From: Microvirga sp. KLBC 81
GTDB taxonomy: Bacteria > Pseudomonadota > Alphaproteobacteria > Rhizobiales > Beijerinckiaceae
Direction: 5' to 3'
Assembly (NCBI RefSeq): GCF_003075415.1
Contig: NZ_QDAH01000040.1
Coordinates: 1 to 54,289 of the forward strand
DNA: 54,289 nt
Below, one piece after another: positions 34,465-42,933 of the stretch; within the stretch, counting starts at the first letter, position 1; each line of letters begins with the position of its first letter. A program made the position numbers and the translations under genes. Below the pieces are notes generated by a model. That model worked only from the letters and a program-made list of their open reading frames with translations. It was not told the DNA's origin and made no database searches.

Positions 34465-35525
34465 TTGGATCTCGTCAGGATGTAGAATAGGATCTGAGCG
34501 ACGGCCTTGTAGAAATCCGGCGGAATCATGCGATCCACTTCAACATGATCGTACATGGATCTTGCCAGGGGCTTGTCTTCGATAACCGGAATGTCATGTT
34601 TTTCTGCAGTCTCGCGGATTTTCAGGGCGATCAGGTCTTTACCCTTCGCAACAACGACAGGTGCACTTGCCTCGCTGCGTTCATAACGAAGTGCAATGGC
34701 ATAATGCGTCGGGTTGGCGATCACGAAAGTTGCTTTGGGAACGGCTGCCAGCATTCGCTTGCGGGCGCGATCCTGAGCCAGAGAGCGCATGCGCGCCTTG
34801 ACCATGGGATCGCCTTCCATCTGCTTGTACTCTTCCTTGACCTCCTGCGGCGTCATCTTGAGATCGTTCCGCCACTTGAGCCGGGCCCAGACCAGGTCAG
34901 CGGCTACAAGAGCGATCGTCGCAATAGCAATGGCCGAGACGAGCCGCATTGCCATGATCAGCATGAGTTCCGGAATAAGGATCGGGTCACTGAACATGGC
35001 ATTGAAGACCTTGGTTTGCTCCGATTTCAGAAGCAGAAGGGACACAATCGTAATTGTCCCGAATTTGAAGAGAGACTTGGCGAATTCCACTAGACCTGAG
35101 CGGCCGAAGATTCGTTTCCAACCGCCCATCGGCGAAATTCTGTTCCATTGCGGCCGAATTCGCTCGGACACGAAAGATGGCATGTTCTGGAAGACAGATG
35201 CCGCCAGACTGCATCCAGCGAGGATTGCAATAATGGGCGTAAGAAACTGACCGAGCTCAAGAGCAAGTGCTTGAAACAAGACAGCCGCATCCGCACCCGA
35301 GTCCAAACGGAAATCTTGGGGGCGATCCACAAAAAGAGAGAGCTTCTCCGCCAGAACTTTCGTGTTGCTTCGCGTCACGAATGTCAAAACGACGAGAATG
35401 CTAAGGATCGACGCGAACATTGGCGCCTCTCTCGAGAAGGGGATATTCCCCTTCTCGATGGCATCTCTAACCTTCTTGTCAGAAGGCGCTTCTGTTTTAC
35501 TTTCTTTATCTTCCGAATCAGACAT
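34461..35525 (-). CDS. flhB: Flagellar export gate and specificity switch FlhB
   Basis: Inner-membrane export protein of 354 residues with four membrane segments (about 35-50, 85-112, 150-167, 185-213) and a cytoplasmic autocleavage domain. The cleavage motif N-P-T-H is intact at 271-274, followed by Y-A-I-A-L-R-Y. Other family signatures are T-E-A-P-S-D-K-K near the N terminus and D-P-M-V-K-A-R-M-R. Cleavage at N-P lets the apparatus switch from hook to filament substrates, together with FliK. Confidence 0.96.
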   Translation of the reverse strand: MSDSEDKESKTEAPSDKKVRDAIEKGNIPFSREAPMFASILSILVVLTFVTRSNTKVLAEKLSLFVDRPQDFRLDSGADAAVLFQALALELGQFLTPIIAILAGCSLAASVFQNMPSFVSERIRPQWNRISPMGGWKRIFGRSGLVEFAKSLFKFGTITIVSLLLLKSEQTKVFNAMFSDPILIPELMLIMAMRLVSAIAIATIALVAADLVWARLKWRNDLKMTPQEVKEEYKQMEGDPMVKARMRSLAQDRARKRMLAAVPKATFVIANPTHYAIALRYERSEASAPVVVAKGKDLIALKIRETAEKHDIPVIEDKPLARSMYDHVEVDRMIPPDFYKAVAQILFYILTRSK

Positions 35526-35541
35526 CGGCTACCATCGGTAC

Positions 35542-36573
35542 TCAGATAAAGGACTCGTCGTCAGGTTCTGAGTTGATGACGATTTCACCCCGTCCTGCCA
35601 TATCCAAAGCGAGATCAGTAATGGAGCGGCGGGCTTCGGCGACGTCTCTTTGCGACGACGGCTCGTTGCTCCCCAACTCGTGCTCGATCATGCGGCGTAC
35701 GCGTGAGGAGAGAGCAGTCAGAACGACCTTGCGGAAATCCTCGTTCGTGCCCTTGAGAGCCAAAACGACGCGATCCGGAGGAACTTGATCGAACAGAGTT
35801 GTACGATCCCGAGGCGTTAGCTTGACGATATCGTCGAACGTGAAGAGGAGACTTCTGAGAATCTCCGCCGATTTTGGCCTGACGGCAGACAGGCTGCTCA
35901 GAACGTCCTCCATGTGATCGCGTTCCATCTTGTTGATGATGTCGGCGATCTTGGCGTGAGTGTCAGCGCCAGCATTCTTCGAGAAGTTCGCCATGAAGTC
36001 TTCATGGAGAGTTTTCTCGATATTCTTCATCGTTGCGTCGACGATTGGCTTCATGCTCAGCATACGACGCATCAAATTATTGCGCAGGGGCTGAGGAAGT
36101 TGAGCCATGACCTTCGCTGCACAGGATGGCTTCACCTTGGACAAAATAAGTGCCGCCGTTTGGGGATGCTCCTTCATCAGGTAAGAAGCAATAGCACTTT
36201 CAGAGACCGTCGAGATGCGCTCCCAGATGCTCCTGTTCGCATTCCCGGCGACTTCGCTCAGGATCTCGGCGATCTGTTCAGGCGTTAAAATCCCGGCCAG
36301 GAGCTTCTCAATGTGAGCCACGCTGCCGACAACATCTGCTCCCGACGAGAAGTTCGAGGCAAACTCATCGATGAGGGTCTCTATCTGTGATGGCGATACG
36401 GGTCCAAGTTGAGCGGCAGATCTCGTGACAAGGCGAATCTCCTCATCACTGAAGTGCTTCAGAATTCTACTGGCTGCGGGCTTTCCCATCGCCAGCAGAA
36501 GCGTCGCGACACGTTCCGGCCCTTTCATGGGCCTGGTGCCACTGTTCGTCTTCACGGGAATGTTCGCAACCAT
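35542..36573 (-). CDS. fliG: Flagellar motor switch protein FliG
   Basis: C-ring rotor protein of 343 residues that interacts with MotA and generates torque. Three domains are visible: the FliF-binding N-terminal part (about 15-100), the middle E-H-P-Q-T-A-A-L-I-L-S-K-V motif (about 134-147), and the C-terminal charged torque helix with L-T-P-R-D-R-T-T-L-F-D-Q-V and L-S-S-R-V-R-R-M-I. Lies between fliN and flhB. Confidence 0.96.
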   Translation of the reverse strand: MVANIPVKTNSGTRPMKGPERVATLLLAMGKPAASRILKHFSDEEIRLVTRSAAQLGPVSPSQIETLIDEFASNFSSGADVVGSVAHIEKLLAGILTPEQIAEILSEVAGNANRSIWERISTVSESAIASYLMKEHPQTAALILSKVKPSCAAKVMAQLPQPLRNNLMRRMLSMKPIVDATMKNIEKTLHEDFMANFSKNAGADTHAKIADIINKMERDHMEDVLSSLSAVRPKSAEILRSLLFTFDDIVKLTPRDRTTLFDQVPPDRVVLALKGTNEDFRKVVLTALSSRVRRMIEHELGSNEPSSQRDVAEARRSITDLALDMAGRGEIVINSEPDDESFI

Positions 36574-36586
36574 GGTGAAAGTCGCT

Positions 36587-36964
36587 TCAGCCGTTCATAT
36601 CGTTGCTGGGAGGGCCAACGATCTCAGTGAGAGAGATACCAAACCGGGAATTGTCGTCTTCCACGACGACAACTTCCCCGCGAGCGATCACGCGGCCGTT
36701 GACCACAACGTCGACCGGCTCGCCAACTCTGTGGTCGAGAGGCACGATAGCACCGCGTCCGAGCTTCATCAGGTTCGAAACCGGCATCGTGGCCGAGCCG
36801 AGAACGACCTGAATTGTAACGGGGATCCTCAGGATGGAGTCGAGATTGCGGCCAGCATCCCCTTTCGAGTCGCGCGATGCCGCGTTGTTGAGACTTTTGC
36901 CAAGCTCGCTTTCCTGCTGCCAAGCAACCTTGTCCTGAAAATTATTTTCAAATGGATTTGACAT
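36587..36964 (-). CDS. fliN: Flagellar motor switch protein FliN
   Basis: C-ring protein of 125 residues. The C-terminal SpoA domain carries I-P-V-T-I-Q-V-V-L-G-S-A-T-M-P-V, G-A-I-V-P-L-D-H-R-V-G-E-P-V-D-V-V-V-N-G and I-A-R-G-E-V-V-V-V-E-D, typical of FliN. The N-terminal ~40 residues are variable. It follows the small membrane-protein gene with a gap of about 11 bases. Confidence 0.95.
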   Translation of the reverse strand: MSNPFENNFQDKVAWQQESELGKSLNNAASRDSKGDAGRNLDSILRIPVTIQVVLGSATMPVSNLMKLGRGAIVPLDHRVGEPVDVVVNGRVIARGEVVVVEDDNSRFGISLTEIVGPPSNDMNG

Positions 36965-36975
36965 AGTACAGACCC

Positions 36976-37323
36976 TTACTGATTGGGATTGGGAGGACGG
37001 GACTGCATCAGCTCATGGGCCGATCGAGTGAGCTCTTCGAGGCGTTGAGCGGCAGTCCGGGCTTCTTCAATTCGCGAGCCGAGGAGAACGAGGGTCACTC
37101 GACCCTCAGAACCAAAATTGGTCACGGCGTTCTGAGCTCCCATCAAGACCTCTCCGGTCTTGTCGAAGATCCGCTTGTACTCTGCGTGGTATTGATCCAA
37201 ACGCTTGAGCTTACGGTACATGACCGCAACCATGGCGCTCGTAGTGACGAGGGCTATGAAAAGGATCACATTAGCGAGCGAGGACATCATCGAGAAATTC
37301 TTTCTCTTGATCGATTGGCTCAT
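36976..37323 (-). CDS. Small membrane-anchored protein between fliM and fliN, unknown function
   Basis: Protein of up to 115 residues with one membrane helix (about 15-35) and a mostly helical cytoplasmic or periplasmic part ending in E-E-A-R-T-A-A-Q-R-L-E-E-L. It may belong to the DUF6468 group seen beside fliM in other alphaproteobacteria, from memory only. The longest start (37323) overlaps fliM by 53 bases; ATGs at 37290 and 37287 shorten the overlap and leave a normal membrane anchor. Its conserved place between two C-ring genes suggests a motor or export function. Confidence 0.7.
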   Translation of the reverse strand: MSQSIKRKNFSMMSSLANVILFIALVTTSAMVAVMYRKLKRLDQYHAEYKRIFDKTGEVLMGAQNAVTNFGSEGRVTLVLLGSRIEEARTAAQRLEELTRSAHELMQSRPPNPNQ

Positions 37324-38200
37324 CGATCTTTAGAACATACGAGCCGTCTGCCTGTCCGATGTGACACCAGAAGAGCCCTTGCTGGTTTCCTTCGAGCTTG
37401 ACCCGACTCCGGGGTGTTGCCTGCAACTCGATGACCTGTCCAACCTTCAGATCAGCAATCTCGCCAAGTGACAGGAAACGTTCTTCGAGAACGGCCGTGA
37501 GGGTCACTTCTGTCTTTTGAACCTCGCTGGCCATTTGCTTCATCCAGCGCGGGTCACGACTGGTCGATTCACCGGATACAACGCGAGACAGCACTTTCCT
37601 CATCGGGTTCAGAGCCGATTGTGGGATGATGACGAACATCTCCCCACCGCGGTTGAGGGCCTGAAGGAGAAATTTGGCTGCAACGGCCTGATTGTTGCGA
37701 CGACCGATGACGGCGAAGTCCATTCTGGTCTCGAGACGCTCCAGCTTGAACTTCGTATCCGACACAAGGGAGAAGGAGGCTTGAAGAGCCTTGGCAACCT
37801 GCTCAAAGAGCACCTGGGCCATCCGCAGCTCGATGTTCGAAAAGCCTCGCGCCTCCTCGACAGGAGGCTCGGAGCCATCGGACCCGAAGAGCACCTCCAC
37901 CATCGTATAGATGAAGTCCCGATCGAAGCCGATCAGAATATGACTATCCCAGTCCGGAGCGTGAAAGATCGCGGCCACTGCATTGGCCTCGTACATCTCC
38001 AGAATTTCACTGATGCGACCACTCTCGATGCCACTCAGCGAGTAGTACATGGGTGAGGCGGCCATATGGCGCAGGTGCTCGGCGCAGCTCGTCGACATGC
38101 GATCGAAGATCACGTGGAGCATGGGCAGGCGGTCAATGGATAGACCGGCCGAGTCCAGGAGCATGTCTCTAATATCGTTGGCATTCTGCATGCCGCTCAT
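37271..38200 (-). CDS. fliM: Flagellar motor switch protein FliM
   Basis: C-ring protein of 309 residues and presumed CheY-P target. A CheC-like middle domain (about 60-235) and a C-terminal SpoA domain (about 225-300, with V-T-L-T-A-V-L-E-E-R-F and L-K-V-G-Q-V-I-E-L) are visible. The very N terminus (M-S-G-M-Q-N-A-N-D-I) does not show the usual L-S-Q-x-E-I-D-A-L-L CheY-binding motif, although a degenerate version (D-I-R-D-M-L-L) is possible. It begins just after motA ends, on the same strand. Confidence 0.93.
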   Translation of the reverse strand: MSGMQNANDIRDMLLDSAGLSIDRLPMLHVIFDRMSTSCAEHLRHMAASPMYYSLSGIESGRISEILEMYEANAVAAIFHAPDWDSHILIGFDRDFIYTMVEVLFGSDGSEPPVEEARGFSNIELRMAQVLFEQVAKALQASFSLVSDTKFKLERLETRMDFAVIGRRNNQAVAAKFLLQALNRGGEMFVIIPQSALNPMRKVLSRVVSGESTSRDPRWMKQMASEVQKTEVTLTAVLEERFLSLGEIADLKVGQVIELQATPRSRVKLEGNQQGLFWCHIGQADGSYVLKIDEPIDQEKEFLDDVLAR

Positions 38201-38202
38201 GA

Positions 38203-39132
38203 CTAAGCTGCCTCCTTCATGTCTTCGGAGCGGCCGCCCGTCGTGGTAGCCGTTTCGACTTCATCAATGGTGGGGCGGTATTCAACCGAGATTCCCTTGC
38301 GGCCATGCTCGACGGCAATCTGCGGCAAAGCTCCATTCATGTAGGCGATCAAAGCTTGCTTCACGATGATATAGACGCGCGTCTGCTTCTCTCGTGTCGC
38401 CTTCACCTTATTGGCGAGCGGCGAAAGAAAAGCATAAGAGATGAAGATGCCCCCGAACGTCCCGACGAGTGCGGATGCAATGAGCCCTCCAAGAATGGTG
38501 GGAGACTGGTCGATCGCACCTAGAGCCTTCACGATACCCAGCACGGCCGCCACGATGCCAAGCGCAGGTAGGGCTTCCGCTACGGTGGAGATGGAATAGT
38601 AGGGTTTCGTTCGGTCGCGCTTGAGCGCAGCGATCTCTTCTTCCATGAGGGCTTCGATCTCATGCGGGCGCGCATTGCCGATAATGATCAGGCGCGCGTA
38701 GTCACAGATGAAGAGGGTCAGGTCCTTGTCCTTCAGAACGCTCGGGAACGCCTTGAAAATTTCCGATTCCTCAGGGGTGTCGATGTGTGCCTCAACCTCA
38801 TTACGTGGCTTGTTCTTCAGCTCTCTCAGCAGAGCATACAGAAGGCCGAGAATCGATAGATACTGTTCCCTCTTGGGAACAGTTCCCTTGATCGCTTCTA
38901 GGGACGCCCGTCCTGTGTCCTTCACAAGCGACATGGGGTTCGCAATGATGAATGTGCCGATCGCGATGCCGCAGATGATGACGTATTCCCAGGGCTGCCA
39001 GATCACGGACAGATGCCCACCCATGGCGACATAGCCGCTGACGAGAGATCCGATGGCAACGACCAATCCGATTAAGACACCCAACCTCGTAGTCCTTCGC
39101 GAGAGATCAATCCTTGGTAACTTCCTAATCAT
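38203..39132 (-). CDS. motA: Flagellar motor stator protein MotA
   Basis: Stator subunit of 309 residues with four membrane helices; the last two contain P-A-L-G-I-V-A-A-V-L-G-I-V-K-A-L and G-T-F-G-G-I-F-I-S-Y-A-F-L-S-P-L-A. The large cytoplasmic loop holds E-A-L-M-E-E-E-I and charged residues that meet FliG. The ATG at 39132 is used; the frame is open upstream to 39225 but that part is unconserved and contains the operator dyads. First gene of the motA-fliM-x-fliN-fliG-flhB-x operon, divergent from flgF. Confidence 0.95.
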   Translation of the reverse strand: MIRKLPRIDLSRRTTRLGVLIGLVVAIGSLVSGYVAMGGHLSVIWQPWEYVIICGIAIGTFIIANPMSLVKDTGRASLEAIKGTVPKREQYLSILGLLYALLRELKNKPRNEVEAHIDTPEESEIFKAFPSVLKDKDLTLFICDYARLIIIGNARPHEIEALMEEEIAALKRDRTKPYYSISTVAEALPALGIVAAVLGIVKALGAIDQSPTILGGLIASALVGTFGGIFISYAFLSPLANKVKATREKQTRVYIIVKQALIAYMNGALPQIAVEHGRKGISVEYRPTIDEVETATTTGGRSEDMKEAA

Positions 39133-39134
39133 GG

Positions 39135-39150
39135 AGGCTTGCGCGAAGCT
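39135..39150. promoter_or_regulatory. Possible second operator copy next to motA
   Basis: Complement reads AGCTTCGCGCAAGCCT, similar to the flgE and flhA dyads (SCT-TCRCRCA-AGC). It lies directly upstream of the motA ATG, an unusual place for an activator site; a repressing or chance match is possible. Confidence 0.3.
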
Positions 39151-39165
39151 GGGATGGGGGTGGCA

Positions 39166-39181
39166 AGCCTCATGCAAGGCT
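39166..39181. promoter_or_regulatory. Putative operator in the motA/flgF divergent region
   Basis: AGCCTCATGCAAGGCT: perfect arms AGCCT/AGGCT around CATGCA. Its first 14 bases equal the flgB site. The centre lies about 41 bases from the motA ATG and about 110 from the flgF GTG, so it more likely serves motA, perhaps both. Confidence 0.55.
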
Positions 39182-39284
39182 GTGCTGGTACAGACGACTG
39201 GAAATTGACCAGGCGGCCCAGCCAACGCGTAGCGGAAGATCGATCAGAGCCACGGGCGGCCATCTGACTGGATGGAGTTTCCAG

Positions 39285-40010
39285 GTGCAATCCGCCCTCT
39301 ATGTGTCACTGTCGGCCCAAGTCGCCATGGAGAAGCGTCTGGCGACCATTGCCAATAACGTCGCGAACATGGCAACCGGCGGTTTTCGCGCTGACGAAAT
39401 CAAGTTCGAAGAAATTCTCTCTCTCGCCGCCAAGGACAATGTGTCGTTCGCGTCTCCAGGCCAGAGCTTCATCTCGCGCCGGGCCGGTCCTGTGACCAAG
39501 ACAGACAATCCCCTTGATGTGGCGATCCAGGGCGAGGCATGGTTTGCCTACCAGGGGGCCAGTGGCCCGGTTTACACACGTGACGGACGCTTCTCCATGA
39601 ATGAGAACGGCGACCTTGTGACTGTCGACGGCCATGCGGTTCTCGACTCCGGTGGGGCGCCCATCGTGCTTGATCCTCTGGCGGGCCCTCCAACCATCAG
39701 CCGTGATGGAACGATCACCCAAGGGGGCAATCAGGTCGGAGCCCTGGGCCTTTTCAACCTGAGCAGCGACAGCCGCCTGACCCGGCAGGGAAGCTCGGGG
39801 GTCCTGTCCAGCATCCCTGGTGAAGTCGTTCAGGATTTCACATCGAGAGGTGTACAGCAGGGCTACAGTGAAGGGTCGAACGTCAATCCTGTTCTGGAGA
39901 TGACGAAGATGATCGCCCTGCAGCGGAATTTCGAAAGCGCCGCAACCACGATCCAGGAGAGTGAATCCACATTGATGGACGCCATTCGGACACTTGGTCC
40001 CAGCAGTTGA
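39285..40010 (+). CDS. flgF: Flagellar proximal rod protein FlgF
   Basis: Rod protein of 241 residues, paralogue of FlgG. It begins at a GTG with GGAG seven bases upstream, reading M-Q-S-A-L-Y-V-S-L-S-A-Q. Typical motifs are T-I-A-N-N-V-A-N-M-A-T-G-G-F-R-A-D-E, V-Y-T-R-D-G-R-F-S-M-N-E-N-G-D-L-V-T and the C-terminal I-A-L-Q-R-N-F-E-S-A. Its end touches fliI. Confidence 0.93.
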   Translation: MQSALYVSLSAQVAMEKRLATIANNVANMATGGFRADEIKFEEILSLAAKDNVSFASPGQSFISRRAGPVTKTDNPLDVAIQGEAWFAYQGASGPVYTRDGRFSMNENGDLVTVDGHAVLDSGGAPIVLDPLAGPPTISRDGTITQGGNQVGALGLFNLSSDSRLTRQGSSGVLSSIPGEVVQDFTSRGVQQGYSEGSNVNPVLEMTKMIALQRNFESAATTIQESESTLMDAIRTLGPSS

Positions 40011-40018
40011 TCGACGGC

Positions 40019-41338
40019 ATGAATGCCCTTTGCGAGCTTGAGAACCTCCTTCTTGAAAGTGCTGGACGCCGCCTGGTGCGGATCGTTGGCACCATTCGTG
40101 AGGTGACCCCTAGTTATTACCGGGTCATCGGGCTCTCCCAATTCGTCAAGCTGGGTGACCAGGTCGGTTTCGACGCCAATGGAAAAACGCAGATCGGCGA
40201 GGTCGTTCGCATCGACACCAATGGGCTTACGATCAAGCCCTTCAATGGACGTATCGATGCCAGGATTGGCACGCCTGCGTTTCTGGTCAGTAATGCTGGC
40301 TTGAGCCCTGATCCGAGTTGGAAAGGGCGTGTCATCAATGCCCTTGGTGAGCCGCTCGACGGGCAGGGTCCCTTGGCGCCGGGACCGAGACCGGTGCATC
40401 ACGACGCCGAGCCTCCCTCTGCGATGACGAGGGCGAGGGTTCATAAGCCGTTGCATACGGGCGTGAAGGCGATCGATCTTTTCACGCCTATCTGCCAGGG
40501 ACAACGTATCGGCATCTTTGCCGGATCGGGTGTGGGAAAATCAACCCTATTGACGATGCTTGCAAAGTGCGAGGGCTTCGACACGATCGTAGTTGCTCTC
40601 GTGGGCGAGCGCGGACGAGAAGTGCGAGAGTTCCTGGAAGGGCCGATCCAAGCCAGCTTGCACAGAGCCGTGATGGTGGTCTCGACAGGCGATGAGAGCC
40701 CGATGATGCGGCGTCAGGCGCCGAGAACCGCTGTGTCGATCGCCGAGTATTTCCGGGATTGCGGCGAATCGGTTCTCCTGATCGTCGACTCCGTGACCCG
40801 CTATGCTCATGCCGCCCGGGACGTGGCGCTTGCAGCAGGGGAGCCGGCTGTCGCCCGCGGCTATACTCCAAGCGTCTTCAGCGATCTGCCCCGCTTGCTG
40901 GAGCGGGCTGGCCCCGGAGAGGAAGGGAAGGGGTCCATCACGGGCATCTTCTCCGTTCTGATCGATGGCGATGACCACAACGATCCGGTTGCCGACAATA
41001 TCAGAGGCACCCTCGACGGCCATATCGTCCTTGACCGGTCGATCGCCGATCAGGGCCGCTACCCTGCAATCAATGTCCTAGGCTCCATATCGCGACTGGC
41101 GGACCATGTCTGGTCTCCGGACCAGAAGGAGCTGGTCCGGCGGTTACGTGGGTTGATCGCTCGCTATGAGGATACGCGCGATCTGCGCATGATGGGTGGA
41201 TACCAGCCAGGTACGGATCAGGATCTTGATCAAGCTGTTGTTCTCGTTCCAAAAATTTATGAAGCCCTGCGGCAGGATCCATCCTCTCCCTTAAGCCGAG
41301 ATGCCTTCTTGGACCTCGCACAGGCGCTCAAGCAGTGA
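40019..41338 (+). CDS. fliI: Flagellum-specific export ATPase FliI
   Basis: Cytoplasmic ATPase of about 439 residues energising flagellar export, related to F1-beta. The Walker A loop A-G-S-G-V-G-K-S-T is at about 168-176, Walker B is V-L-L-I-V-D-S-V-T-R, and V-A-L-V-G-E-R-G-R-E-V-R-E-F is typical of the family. The ATG at 40019 is likely, although a TTG at 40007 overlaps the flgF stop. It pairs with FliH (28192) and the FliJ-like protein (49843). Confidence 0.96.
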   Translation: MNALCELENLLLESAGRRLVRIVGTIREVTPSYYRVIGLSQFVKLGDQVGFDANGKTQIGEVVRIDTNGLTIKPFNGRIDARIGTPAFLVSNAGLSPDPSWKGRVINALGEPLDGQGPLAPGPRPVHHDAEPPSAMTRARVHKPLHTGVKAIDLFTPICQGQRIGIFAGSGVGKSTLLTMLAKCEGFDTIVVALVGERGREVREFLEGPIQASLHRAVMVVSTGDESPMMRRQAPRTAVSIAEYFRDCGESVLLIVDSVTRYAHAARDVALAAGEPAVARGYTPSVFSDLPRLLERAGPGEEGKGSITGIFSVLIDGDDHNDPVADNIRGTLDGHIVLDRSIADQGRYPAINVLGSISRLADHVWSPDQKELVRRLRGLIARYEDTRDLRMMGGYQPGTDQDLDQAVVLVPKIYEALRQDPSSPLSRDAFLDLAQALKQ

Positions 41339-41377
41339 TGCCCTTATGGCATCCACGCGCGCTTCATCTCTCCTCCA

Positions 41378-41390
41378 GCTTCACACAAGC
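41378..41390. promoter_or_regulatory. Putative flagellar operator upstream of flgE
   Basis: GCTTCACACAAGC: arms GCTT/AAGC around CACAC, the same centre as the fliF site. The centre is 48 bases from the flgE ATG. A TTAGCT hexamer starts 16 bases after the centre (41400-41405). Confidence 0.5.
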
Positions 41391-41431
41391 ATCCTGGTGT
41401 TAGCTTCCTCTCGAATTCGCAGGAGTTGTAC

Positions 41432-42904
41432 ATGAGTCTTTATGGTGTCCTTCGCAGCGGCGTGTCCGGCATGAACGCTCAGTCGAACAAGCTGGGAACG
41501 GTTGCCGAGAATATTCAGAACTCGAGCACGACTGGCTACAAGCGTGCCTCGACTGAGTTCTCGTCTCTCATCCTTCCGTCCAGCGAGGGAAACTATAATT
41601 CGGGATCGGTCACAAGTAGGGTACGCTATACGATCGGCGATCAGGGGCCGATCGCTTACACGACCTCGACGACGGACCTGGCGATCTCCGGCAACGGCTT
41701 TTTCGTTGTGTCGGACCCGGGTGGAGCCAATTACCTGACCCGCGCCGGCAACTTCGTGCCCGATGGTCGAACCGGTAACCTCGTCAACGCAGCCGGCTTC
41801 ACGCTCATGGGCTATAAGATCGGGGTCGACCCATCCTTGAACAGTCTCGACGACGTCGTCCCGGTCAACATGGCCGACTTCGGCATGCAGGCTGCCGGTT
41901 CGACTGCAGGCACATTCAAGGGGAATCTCCCATACGGCACGACGGAGGTGGCTGGTACTGCACATCCCGGAACATTGGCCCCCCCGGTGCCTGGATATGT
42001 TGATATCAAGATCTCGAATCTGACCCCCAGGGATATGATCCAGTTCTCTGTCGGCGGCGGACCTGCCCAGACCTTCAATGTGACGACCGAAGCGAATGTG
42101 GATGATCTGGTCACATCGATCAACGCAGCCGTCACCGCCGGTACGCTCAGCGGTGTTCAAGCGTCCAAGGATCCGGCCACCGGCAATCTCGTGCTGACGT
42201 CCGATGACCTGACCGGCGCCACGAACGTCACCGGCTCCTTTACGGATATGACACCGGCCAAGAAAACCTCGTCTCTCCAGGTGTTTGACAACGTCGGAAA
42301 TCCGGTGAAGGTCGATATCCAGTTGGAGAGGACCGGAGAGAAGACCTGGGAAATCGCGGTCTATAACGGCTCCACTCTGCTGGATGGACCAACTACGATG
42401 ACATTCAGTGATCTTGGGCAACTCATCAGTCCTGCATCGCTGAGTTTCGGCATTCCCAAGGGGCAAACCTTCACGCTTGACATGACCGGTATGACGCAAC
42501 TCGCGGGTGAGTACTCAGTCACGGGCTCGGCTAACGGCAATGGGCCGTCCGCTGTGAAGAGCGCCGAATTCGCTTCCGACGGCACGGTTTATGCCGTCTA
42601 TGAGGACGGATCGCGTGTCGCCGCCTACAAAATTCCGCTGGCAACCGTGCCCAGCCCGGACAACCTCTCTCCTCGTGCGGGCAATGTTTACGAGATGACC
42701 GCGAGTTCGGGCGGCTACCAGGTCGGTTTCCCGGAAACCGGTAGCTTTGGATCGGTTGCCTCGGGAGCGCTTGAAGGATCGAATGTTGATATCGGCACCG
42801 AGCTGACGGCCATGATCGAAGCCCAAACCAGTTACACGGCCAACTCGAAAGTGTTCCAAACCGGTTCCGAACTGCTCGATGTTCTCATGAATCTGAAGCG
42901 ATAA
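41432..42904 (+). CDS. flgE: Flagellar hook protein FlgE
   Basis: Hook subunit of 490 residues. The N terminus (M-S-L-Y-G-V-L-R-S-G-V-S-G-M-N-A-Q-S-N-K-L, then N-I-Q-N-S-S-T-T-G-Y-K-R) and C terminus (M-I-E-A-Q-T-S-Y-T-A-N-S-K-V) are the coiled-coil ends shared by axial proteins; the middle holds hook-specific beta domains (about 150-400). The ATG at 41432 has AGGAG six bases upstream; an ATG two codons earlier has no such site. First gene of the flgE-flgK-flgL-flaF-flbT-flgD-fliQ operon. Confidence 0.96.
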   Translation: MSLYGVLRSGVSGMNAQSNKLGTVAENIQNSSTTGYKRASTEFSSLILPSSEGNYNSGSVTSRVRYTIGDQGPIAYTTSTTDLAISGNGFFVVSDPGGANYLTRAGNFVPDGRTGNLVNAAGFTLMGYKIGVDPSLNSLDDVVPVNMADFGMQAAGSTAGTFKGNLPYGTTEVAGTAHPGTLAPPVPGYVDIKISNLTPRDMIQFSVGGGPAQTFNVTTEANVDDLVTSINAAVTAGTLSGVQASKDPATGNLVLTSDDLTGATNVTGSFTDMTPAKKTSSLQVFDNVGNPVKVDIQLERTGEKTWEIAVYNGSTLLDGPTTMTFSDLGQLISPASLSFGIPKGQTFTLDMTGMTQLAGEYSVTGSANGNGPSAVKSAEFASDGTVYAVYEDGSRVAAYKIPLATVPSPDNLSPRAGNVYEMTASSGGYQVGFPETGSFGSVASGALEGSNVDIGTELTAMIEAQTSYTANSKVFQTGSELLDVLMNLKR

Positions 42905-42933
42905 CGGTTTAGGTCATTCTCGAGAGCTCGAAC

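Noticed and set aside
41381..42499. 372-codon open frame antisense to flgE
   Set aside because: Long only because of flgE codon bias; no ribosome site or conserved motif.
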